Assembly: GCA_002633005.1 (NCBI GenBank)
Contig: NMRA01000201.1
Span: forward strand, 441,989-501,630
DNA length: 59,642 bases
From: Phoronis australis
Taxonomy: Eukaryota > Phoronida > Phoronidae
Direction: 5' to 3'
The notes beneath the pieces were generated by a model that had not been told where the DNA came from, searched no databases, and was given only the letters and a program-made list of their open reading frames with translations. This document shows, in pieces, positions 51,501 to 59,642 of this stretch (position 1 is the stretch's first letter; each line of letters opens with the position of its first letter). Position numbers and translations under genes: made by a program.

Positions 51501-52767
51501 TGAGTGTGATAGAATTTCTAAAGTTATTAAATTTGACAAGAGCTACAAAACAACAAATTCCTTTAGGTTTTGCGAATTTTATGCAAATCAATACTTCTCG
51601 TCGTGTTCTGCCGATGACCTTGCACGCTTAAAACACTCTGTCAAATAGGGATTAGGATTGAGCTCAGACAGTAGTAGAGCGTTTGACTGCAACACGGGAT
51701 TAAGTGATACTTCACTTGGGTAAAACTCAGAAAAAAATCTCGCCAATCGTAATGTCGCAATAAAAGCCATTTTTTCAGGAGGTGTACCCTATACGTTCTT
51801 GTCGCTCATTCCAGAAACCAAATCCACTTGCCGTTTTAGCACTTTTCAAACAAATTGTAGGTGAAAGGTAGCAGGGATATCTGATACAAACCTGGCTAGG
51901 CTCATGGAAGTGTAGTTTGGCGAATAAACTTCAAATGGACACGACAACAAGTATGTCCTGCCCCAGCAAAGCCTTTTTTCTCATAATGCTCACGATGGAA
52001 CAATTTTGATGCCGTGCTCATAAAAGTGGCAGATTTACGTTTTCAGTAGAGGAGGGGGGTTAGGATTCGCGCAAACAGTCCGAGGCGCGTAACGCCGAGC
52101 AGAGGGAAGGTCGGGAGAGGGTTTCTACCCTCCTGTGTAATATTTCTTTGGTCTTTATTAGCTGATTTCGTTTCCTGGCGACATTTTTTGAATTTTATTT
52201 TTGATCCTGTCCGGAGGGGGAACCCCCGTGGATCCGCCTCTGGTGCTTTCCAGAGTTTAACTTCAAATATTTCCAATAGAAGCCCAATACCATGCAATCG
52301 AATAGTCTCTTTATAGTTTCTGGTTCACATGCATGTACATGTAAATTTTGAAGCTTGATAAGAACATTGGTTATACTGTACTGAAAACATGTCTTTTTAT
52401 TTCTCAGTCCTTGCCGTTCTCCCGATCCACTGAGATGTGTAATTAACGTGGTAAAACAGTTAATTTTTCAATATTCATTTTCGAGCCGTGATCAAATGTG
52501 TTACAGAAATTTAGCTGTTTTATGCAATCGGAAAACCAAAAACCATTCATTTGCTACATTGCAAGTGAAAGTTTCTAATCGCACGAATAATTCAGTTCCG
52601 TTCAAGGGGAAACAAACTCAATTTTGATTTACCATTGCTACATGTATAGAAATTACCTTTTCGTCGTCAAACTCGTTATCGTCATTGATGTCGCCATCAT
52701 CACCGCTGAAACAGAGAGAAACGGTAAGAAACGCCAGCAACAAGACAAACACCTTCAACGCCTCCAT
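42302..52767 (-). CDS. Secreted cysteine-rich protein, three exons, family unknown
   Basis: Exons 52657-52767, 43004-43216 and 42302-42508 join in phase 0 with GT-AG sites to give 176 residues. Residues 1-20 (MEALKVFVLLLAFLTVSLCF) are a clear signal peptide, followed by an acidic stretch (GDDGDINDDNEFDDEK). The second exon carries SGCCKTYTNWGTEMSVGSVF, RFRQLTCPSFVCC and YIYQFHC; the third DCIPRGEY, GLVCCPG and the C-terminal QCI. In total there are ten cysteines after the signal peptide, including three CC pairs, so disulfide bonding is likely. This resembles secreted growth-factor-like or toxin-like folds, but I do not recognise the family and assign no function. An AATAAA lies 100 bases downstream. 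Additional exons could exist in the 9.4 kb first intron, since a phase-0 exon could be inserted without breaking the frame. The exon 2-3 pair is the best supported part. Confidence 0.6.
43004..43216 (-). CDS. Cysteine-rich secreted protein, exon 2
   Basis: The acceptor is GCTATTTACAG and the donor GTAAGT, with exactly 71 codons and six cysteines. The open frame continues past the donor, but the splice sites and the fit to exon 3 favour this end. Confidence 0.65.
43217..47029. other. Intron 1 of the cysteine-rich gene, proximal part
   Basis: No nested gene recognised. A 126-codon plus frame at 44169-44549 and a minus frame at 45189-45449 lack recognisable features. Around 46240-46800 the plus strand translates into fragments including VYADEIYL, which loosely resembles a decayed reverse transcriptase, but the match is too thin to call. 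Confidence 0.3.
47743..47757. repeat. (TA)n microsatellite
   Basis: A short run of alternating ATATATATATATA within the intron of the cysteine-rich gene. Confidence 0.8.
47797..49424. repeat. 0.8 kb direct duplication around a single N (48609)
   Basis: Bases 47797-48608 and 48610-49424 are near-identical, both starting CAGCCGCAGAAATTGAC and ending TTAAAGAGCTGAAC. Differences are isolated substitutions and 1-3 base indels, as between alleles. The second copy begins exactly after the N. Confidence 0.92.
49425..50482. other. Intron 1 of the cysteine-rich gene, middle part
   Basis: No gene or defined repeat recognised; an 82-codon minus frame at 49799-50047 has no recognisable feature. Confidence 0.3.
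50483..50643. repeat. hAT-like MITE, CAGTGCTGTAGTGG family, copy 3
   Basis: It begins CAGTGCTGTAGTGGTAAAAT and ends CCACTACAGCAC. It is flanked by CACGTG on both sides (an imperfect target duplication), so the last bases may be altered. Confidence 0.8.
50644..52044. other. Intron 1 of the cysteine-rich gene, distal part
   Basis: Nothing recognised beyond short frames. Confidence 0.3.
52045..52241. repeat. hAT-like MITE, second subfamily
   Basis: It begins CAGTAGAGGAGGGGGGTTAGG and ends GTGGATCCGCCTCTG. Its GATTCGCGC, GTCCGAGGCGCGTAACGCCG and GGAAGGTCG blocks match 39553-39620 in reverse complement. Confidence 0.6.
52657..52767 (-). CDS. Cysteine-rich secreted protein, exon 1 (signal peptide)
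   Basis: ATG at 52767, 37 codons, donor GAAAAG then GTAATT. The hydrophobic core VFVLLLAFLTVSL and the following acidic run are typical of a secreted precursor. Confidence 0.6.
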
Positions 52768-54420
52768 CCTGTTTGAGAATGCTCTACGAATGACTAAACT
52801 CCACAGAAACGCAATTAACTTAAACCAAGGATCGGGCCCTGACGCCGACAAATTGAATAGACACGTGTGACCGTACGCCAAGTAACAAGTTTGTCAAAGC
52901 ACATTAGTCAATTATTTTCCCGTGTTGAATTACGTTGCTCGTCTGTAAACAAAACGAACATTTTGTTCCCCAGCTTTACACGGTATCAACGACGGAGTAT
53001 TTTTACTTAGGGTATTTTCTTGGGACAGCATACGGTTGATGGCTCCTCTGGCAACCGGTGCAGACGCCTGGTGGTTACACCACTTAATCTTTTTTTGTTT
53101 TTGACCAAGGTGTGGTTGACGAGTGAGCTTTTTATCAATTATTTCAAATAATGCATTATTTGCCAGTCTCTGTAACCATCCTCTTCACGTGGTACTTTGG
53201 GTACTTTTCACTTAACAGTTTCCATCCTCTCGAAATTCCGAAACAATGAGACAAAAACGTAGCCCAATCCCTTACTTTGTTGTGCTAGATGCCGACTGAA
53301 AACATTTAGGCGTTTCATTGTTTTAGTAGGTGCTTCGAAAATGCAGGTGTAGCCATCCTCTCAAATAATTACTAAAATAGCGAATTCAAAATAGTGAAAG
53401 CTCCTCCTACGGAAAGACTCATGCGACAAAAACAAAAATTAGAAAAATTAGAGAGCAGTGTCAGCATGTTCTATCTCAGATTATTTTTTATCTATTTTTG
53501 TTACAGCGCAGTCCTGTACAGTTGTCCCAGATTTACCTTTTTGTGTGTTGCTTGGATAAATGGTTACATTAGAAATTCATACTTGCATTGTTGTTGTTAT
53601 TGTTGTTGTCGTCGTCGTCGTCGTCGTCGTTGTTGTTGTTGCGGTCGTTGTTAATCACCATGATCATTATCACTATCGTATCATTATCATTTTCTTTGTA
53701 TTTTTTGTTATCGTTAACGTTATCATTTTTATAAGTTTTATTGTTTTATCATGGCGGCTATTAGTGTTTTTATTATTGTTATTGTTGATTTTATTCAAAT
53801 GATCATTTGTGGTATTAAATGATTGTTCAGTATATAATATTTACCATTACATATATCCATAGAGCTCAAAGCCTTTACAATAAACATGGCATGCTTTTAA
53901 AATACTGAGAATATGAGAATGATGACGCGTGAAGCCTGATGAATAAAAAATAAAACTTCATTAAAAAGATGCGCGAAAGTCATTTGTGTCGAATGATGAT
54001 TGGCAACGAGTTGAATGTCTACAAAAAAGAACTTTGCTCGGCTGAACAATCACATAGTGCCGTCCCGGAACACAGCAACACTTGAATATTGCTGTTACCA
54101 CAAAGTCGCAATATCCAATGTCTTACAGTTTTCACGCCATGGGAGTATCACACGCTCTTTGTTGCTGAATACTTTTCAATCAGCTACATTACTCTATTTG
54201 CCCATCCATCGTCAACAATTTATTAAAGCTGTACTGTGGGCTGCAAGTCCGACAGGAGAAAGTTGGGTACTAAATTTGACAAATGTCCGTGGATGCGTGA
54301 CGTTAGGTTTTTCGCCTTCCCGACATCCGACAACATACATGTAGACAATAAAATGCAGAGCTAATGGATAAAACAAGTTTTCTAGGAAAACTTTGAATTC
54401 CCTTTCTTGAAGATACCCTT
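52768..54420. other. Upstream of the cysteine-rich gene; contains trinucleotide repeats
   Basis: The promoter of the minus-strand gene should be just above 52768; no definite TATA box was recognised. At about 53585-53645 there is a (GTT/GTC)n tract and further degenerate ATT/GTT-rich sequence to 53800, which creates artificial repetitive frames on both strands. Confidence 0.4.
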
Positions 54421-54939
54421 TCAGTTCCGGTACATTTGAGCGGTTGAAATCTGGAACAACTCAGTGCACCGTTGCCGTACTCCTCGACGGTTTCTGACCT
54501 GACATTCCAAAACAAGGCACGTGCTTTCTTGTCTTGAGACAAAGGAGAGTCCCGTCGTTGCGTTATCAGGGACGGCACTATTCCGCTTTACCACAGCAAT
54601 GGTGATGGTTGTATTGTGATATTCGAGTGGTATCGATGACGAAGGCGATGGCGAAGAAGATGCAGTCCATGTATAACTCAGTCCGCCTGCAACATTATGT
54701 CGTGCAACCATTCTTGGCATACCTGTACCTTTACTCAGCAGTTCTTGAAAGGTAACACACGTTGGGAAGGTAACAATTGGCACAAAGGGTACAAACCAAT
54801 TCGACTTCGTCAAACTTTTGCCCCTCCCACTGTCGCTGTTCCTGCCATTATCCGGATGTCGCCATAGGTGAAGGACAAACCCTGGATTGGGGGCTGTCGG
54901 AATGTTCCAACAGAGTTTCACGGCGGGTGAGATTGAGGC
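54421..54939 (-). CDS. Uncharacterised 172-codon open frame, possible terminal exon
   Basis: The frame starts after an acceptor-like GGCTGGCCCTTAG at 54940 and reads ASISPAVKLCWNIPTAPNPG, FVLHLWRHPDNGRNSDSG, with a Ser-rich patch (TWTASSSPSPSSS), to a stop at 54421. The beginning (VKLCWNIPTAPNPGFVLHLW) is faintly like a fibronectin-III or receptor segment, but I do not recognise a family. There is no good ATG in the normal position; GTG opens the inner frame. Its length is unusual for this AT-rich window. It could be the last exon of a gene lying to the right on the minus strand. Confidence 0.3.
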   Translation of the reverse strand, partial: ASISPAVKLCWNIPTAPNPGFVLHLWRHPDNGRNSDSGRGKSLTKSNWFVPFVPIVTFPTCVTFQELLSKGTGMPRMVARHNVAGGLSYTWTASSSPSPSSSIPLEYHNTTITIAVVKRNSAVPDNATTGLSFVSRQESTCLVLECQVRNRRGVRQRCTELFQISTAQMYRN

Positions 54940-56259
54940 CTAAGGGCCAGCCCTGACAGATTGGTGGGAGCTGGACTGTCCGCCAGTCTGTAAACCGACT
55001 GAATCATCTGCATGACCAGTGAACTCTCTTCTCCATCTTTGCATGATCATAAGGTTTTTGCCCGTTAAACCGTTATTTTTATAGTTTGCTATGCGTTGGC
55101 GAATCAAAAAACAGGGAACGTTTTATTTTACACTATGCTCACTTATTGCCCAACGTTAATTTAGGCGTTCCCACAGCAACGCCCGCTTGCATCTTTTTTG
55201 GGTTTCCGACTAGTTGTTATTTACGGCTGAGAGTGTCGAGTAAAACATGTTCCGGTGTTACGTTGAGGGGATTTGCAAAGAAAAGTGGAAAGATTGATGA
55301 CTTTGATTGTGTTCCAATTCATAAGAACCATCTAGGAACGGGCAAAGAGAAAGGAGTTACGCGTTCCAACTGATCAGAAAGAGTATGCATTGTGGATGAT
55401 CGTTATTAAACGCGACACCTGGACCCCATTTGCATCAGCTCGGGTTTGTTTTAATCATTTTACATTAGGCAAAGAATGTTCTTAACTTATGCATGAACTT
55501 GTGTATTCTTATTGGAATTGCTTACGGAATTCCATAATCAAACATCACGAGTTACGTTTTTATAATACTACACCAAACTCAAAATTTTCATTTACAAAAA
55601 TACCTTTTTCACTTTTTTCAAACTCTGTATAATTAATGACATTTACTAACGACTAACGGCGAATTAAGCGGTGCTTGGATGGAAAATGCCAACGTTTCAA
55701 ATACATTTGTACCATAGCTTGTTGGGATTTACACGTACCCGTATTTATTTTACATACTATGGTGTGATGAACCATTTCCTAAACTTCCATAGTTAGGGTA
55801 TCTGGACTTATCTTCCCCTTAATAAAACAAATGAATTAATTCAGGCTATTTTAACATTATGTTCCAGGACACACAGTAACAAGGATTGGCGTAGCCATAA
55901 CGTTTTGGCACTCTGTAAAGGAAACTTAGAGCAGTCATTGTCATAAGCCTAATTTCACAAACAAACTGCATCGCCCTTAAAAGTTGAAATTCAACTTTAA
56001 CTCTAACAAAAAAGAGATTCTAGAAAGTCCTAAATTTTAACACCAAATGAAAGACTGGCGACGGATGTCTTGGCTCCAACCATTGCGAAACAACAAGTGG
56101 ACCAATATTATCGTAAAGTCGCGCTATCATCGCGTGAAATTACTGCCAAAATTTCCCTCTCCCATTTTCAAAGGATTCTAAAAAAACCTTCATCGGTTTT
56201 CAAATTATTGTCTGGCGATAGCTATAGCCAAAATTTAAACATGGAAAAAGCGGTGCAAA
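54940..56259. other. Intergenic, nothing recognised
   Basis: A 95-codon plus frame at 55086-55373 has no recognisable feature. Confidence 0.3.
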
Positions 56260-56860
56260 CTGTGAAGGAAAGGATGAGAATCGAAATGAAACTTCATCTG
56301 GTGACATATTGTGTCCTAAATTGGTGGGAATTGAACGAAGATGTGAAGACATAACAAATCCTTTAGGCAATGCGAAGTTTAAATCAAGTGCATGTATTTT
56401 ACAACCATTTTGCAAAACATATGATTTACGAGCTTAACCTTTGCCCGAAAGTAAAATTATGATCAAAGACAGATAAATCAAGGAAAGCAAAGTACTAAAA
56501 ATTTGATAAGTTCAGATTATATCGGCAATTTTTCTCTAGNCTGTGAAGGAAAGGATGAGAATCGAAATGACGGTGCAAACTGTGAAGGAAAGGATGAGAA
56601 TCGAAATGAAGCTTCATCTGGTGACATATTGTGCCCTAAATTGGTGGGAATTGAACGAAGATGTGAAGACATAACAAATCCTTTAGGCAATGCGAAGTTT
56701 AAATCAAGTGCATGTATTTTACAACCATTTTGCAAAACATATGACTTACGGGCTTAACCTTTGCCCGTAAGTAAAATTATGACCAAAGACAGATAAATCA
56801 AGGAAAGCAAAGTACTAAAAATTTGATAAGTTCAGATTATATCGGCAATTTTTCTCTAGG
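56260..56860. repeat. Direct duplication around a single N (56540)
   Basis: The 280 base segment from CTGTGAAGGAAAGGATGAG at 56260 to TTTTTCTCTAG at 56539 recurs at about 56580-56860, and a 40 base piece of its start lies between them. The repeat restarts right after the N, so an assembly artefact is likely. Confidence 0.85.
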
Positions 56861-57460
56861 TGAAGACGTGGTGTATGTAACGTGCCAGGCGTCACTTTGT
56901 GACGACTCGTTTGGATTCATCTAAATATAGTTAGGAGCGTCAGAGGTGCCTCCAAAAGTAATCCCTACGCAAGTCAATATGAGTACCGCATCATTTGAAT
57001 CTGTTTGTGGTCTAGTCGGTGATCACATATGCTTCAGTTTATGCGGCAACTGAGATGACTTCTGACAATCCAAAAAGGTTGGCCGTCCTTCCCCATTTCG
57101 CATTGAACAATAAGGGACAGGTTTTCATGCAGTATACCCGTATGATTTGAAACATTCATAATTAATCTGCCTGCCACTTACCGTGTCGGATAGTTTTCGG
57201 AAATGACAGGACACCAAAGAATTGAGCAAGTTTTGAATAAAATTCGCGTCTCCACGTCTTGGAGAAAATAGGCTGGACAACGAGAATAACGGAAGCGACG
57301 AGGACTTCGTAAATCAGTAACTATAACAATCTGATTAGATTTTTAAGCACATCGACACGTGTTCGACAACTGGTCGACTGCGTTCTTAACACGTCAGCGT
57401 GTCAGAAATGACCTGTCAAGACGTGTCAGAAAACGACTCGTCACAAGGCGTGTTCCATAG
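56861..57460. other. Intergenic, nothing recognised
   Basis: No gene or defined repeat seen; the second THAP leader starts after this. Confidence 0.3.
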
Positions 57461-57590
57461 TGTTAAAGGAGAATGCCACTCGATTTTATTAGTCATTTTT
57501 ACCGCCTTAATCGGTCTTTATCCACATCGCTTCTTATACGGTCGACCTCACCTTGCCGAGAGGTGTCGCGTTAACCTGTGAGGAAGGCTT

Positions 57591-57660
57591 GCTGGTTCCC
57601 TGCGTGCCGCTAGGTGGGGCAGTAGCCGCGCCAGCTGGGCTAAGCACGCAGGGAACCAGC
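57591..57660. repeat. Perfect 17 bp hairpin ahead of the second THAP sequence
   Basis: GCTGGTTCCCTGCGTGC (57591-57607) is exactly mirrored by GCACGCAGGGAACCAGC (57644-57660), with a 36 base G/C-rich loop. It lies about 50 bases before the THAP frame. Confidence 0.85.
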
Positions 57661-57706
57661 GAGGTGAGGAAGGTGACAAACGACGCAGCGACAGCAGCGG
57701 TTCGTC

Positions 57707-58022
57707 TGCAGAGTGAATGCCGCTATATTGCGGTGCATTGTTCCCGCGTGTCCGCAATATGAAGCTGCGAAGAAAGCCGGTATTTCGTTTTTTCGACTTC
57801 CTCGAGAGCCCAAACTGAAATGCTTAGGAAGTGGCTCGGCGGTAGTGAAGAATGAAATGTATGCTGTTAATAGCAAGTATGAGGGCGCCAGTGAAACATC
57901 TCCGTGTCTGTGGCCGGCATTTCGTCGACAGTGATTTCTCTGACGAATTCCGGCTTACCAAAGAACGATCCATATACGTTCCGTTGCCTGTGCATGTTCA
58001 CGGTGCCTCTAGTATTTCTTGA
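57707..58022 (+). pseudogene. Second THAP-domain sequence, several frameshifts
   Basis: Pieces of one THAP domain occur in three frames. First MNAAILRCIVPACPQYEAAK and GISFFRLPREP (CX4C and the LP box), then TEMLRKWLGGSEE (the conserved Trp), then RVCGRHFVDSDFSDEFRLTK (CX2H). It stops at 58022. No transposase follows. The leader TTAAAGGAGAATGCCACTC at 57463 recalls that of the 30.4 kb copy. The two proteins share the CX4C-FRxP-W-VCGxHF pattern, so a common transposon or gene origin is plausible, and this copy is clearly dead. Confidence 0.7.
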
Positions 58023-59642
58023 TCAGTGTATTCCGGTTGGAACTGATAGCCTGTGAAACCTTACGATCCGACCCGTGAAGTCTTCGTCGGATGAGCTCTT
58101 GACTAAGTCGGGATTGGCGCAGGGCGAGTTGCCATGTAGACGTTTATTATTCTGCGTTCTGTTTCAAAATGAATTATTCTCATCCTAAAATGATCCTAAC
58201 CAATGCTTATACATGTACGAAGTTGAAACAAAGTATGTCTCATTAGATACAATTTGTAATGCCTTGGAGTGCTCATGAGTGCAAATGCTTGAGGAGCTAG
58301 CAATGAACAAAACCACTGCGTCACCGGCTTTAGATGCTATAAAAGGTAATTTACCGGGCACCGAGGCCGTGTGAGCGCTTGCTAATTCAGTGTTTGCTGA
58401 CAGAAAGCTGTTGTGAAACAATAACTCGATTTTATATGTTATGGTCACATGATAAGGGAATCTTTATTTAGATATACAAATACATTATTCAAATCATTGT
58501 TAGCCTACTGTGCAACCTTTGCCCTGATGGTTCTGTGAAAGGGGAACATGACTTCGCGGTCCCCGACACTGAGTAAGTAGATTTTCAGTTTCGTGGCTTA
58601 TTCACATAAATTATTACGTGCATATTATTTCTTTGGCTCACTATTATAGTCTTTTCGTGACTGGAGGTTTAGTTTCCAACTTAAGCTGGTTTATGTTCGT
58701 AATGTCCAGTCACGGCGGCCGCGACGGGCCTGATCGGGTTCTGAGCCACTGGTGGGGAGTAACAAGCGTTTTAGGTGTTTAGAACTGAAATAATGCGTCC
58801 ACAAATAAATATGCGGGCACATAAAAATCGCAAGTCCAAAAGTACAACACACAGGTATGTTCCCCCGTCTGTATTTCACGGAAGAATGATTCAAATTTAT
58901 CACCAAACAGACCAAACTCCCGCGATCGACCATGGTAAATTGGCTTTATTTACCGAACTCTTTAGGCTACGGTAAGTTCAAATGTCTATGACTCAGTAAC
59001 AGTGAAGTAAAACAACACGTTTGTTCAAGAACTCGATGTAATTGTAAGTGGTTTACATCGAATTTTGATGATTTATTGGTGTAAAACGATGAATTCAAGC
59101 AATAAGTTGACACCAGTAAGCGTGCTGTGAACGGCTGATCAGACTTCTTTCGAACCGATTAGGAGGCACAGAACAGTTCTCACTGGGTTGTGCTCAGCAA
59201 AACACACATCACTTGATTTGTCACCTTTTATTCACTCTGTCAAATACAGGATGCAAAGAATGACATGTTTTCAATTATTTCACATAGAAAGCCCTGCAGA
59301 TGAGCACAGAAACTTTATTCTCTCTTGTATTTTTACCATTTCATTCCCACTGAAAACCAAGCTAGACTAAGAAAAATAAGGGCAAAAAAATGCAAAGTCG
59401 GCACTTTTCACCCAAAAAAACACCACTTCCCTGCCGATGCACGACTAAAGCCAACATTAGAGTCTGAAAGCAAATTTCCTACCGATTCCGAAAATGTGGT
59501 CCAAAAGTACTGTCAACCAACTAGTTTTTTTGGCAATTGACCTATCGCAAGCTCCGCCCCTATGCGAAAAGTCACGTGATACCCGACATTCGAACGACAT
59601 GTCAGAGGCAAATACACTGTCGCTAAACGACGTTCCTGGAGG
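58023..59642. other. Right end of the window, nothing recognised
   Basis: Only short frames occur. The last 250 bases contain GCAAGCTCCGCCCC and TCACGTGA words that could be promoter-like or repeat-derived, but nothing decisive. Confidence 0.25.

Noticed and set aside
53560-53802. Cys- or Val-rich plus frames
   Set aside because: Translations of a (GTT/GTC)n microsatellite, not a protein.

Overview
The window is nuclear DNA from an animal. Its genes are split by GT-AG introns with matching phases, it is rather AT-rich, and it is crowded with decayed DNA transposons. Frequent TACATGTA and TAGGCCTA words, Tc1, hAT-like, THAP/P-like and LINE relics, and an atypical soluble guanylate cyclase suggest a marine invertebrate, perhaps a deuterostome. 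I cannot name the species. Nothing prokaryotic is present (no operons, CRISPR or Shine-Dalgarno sites).

Layout. (1) 439-5281, plus strand: a complete TMEM258 gene (oligosaccharyltransferase subunit) in three exons. Its 3.7 kb first intron holds two foldback elements, one split by a 985 bp element. (2) 5.3-19.7 kb: no gene recognised; hAT-like non-autonomous elements and other repeats. (3) 38921-19765, minus strand: a large atypical soluble guanylate cyclase gene. Eleven coding exons were found and ten junctions checked by phase. The heme-binding domain is intact (His at residue 105, YxSxR motif), but one exon for the C-terminal part of the HNOBA domain is missing. The introns contain a frameshifted THAP-domain sequence, a Tc1-like element, a 0.8-1 kb repeat present twice, and a hAT-like MITE. 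(4) 39.5-41.4 kb: the 3' end of a LINE. (5) 52767-42302, minus strand: a three-exon gene for a small secreted cysteine-rich protein I could not assign. Its long first intron holds an 0.8 kb duplication around a single N. (6) 53-59.6 kb: a long minus-strand ORF of unknown identity, another N-flanked duplication, and a second broken THAP sequence preceded by a strong hairpin.

The three intact genes do not form a pathway: one acts in ER N-glycosylation, one in gas/cGMP signalling and one is secreted. Several single N characters sit between direct repeats that begin exactly after the N. These look like unmerged contig or haplotype overlaps, so part of the apparent duplication is probably an assembly artefact. 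The best biology is the cyclase with a Gly in place of the expected guanine-recognising Glu, the orphan cysteine-rich secreted protein, and two genes whose ATG is the last codon of exon 1.
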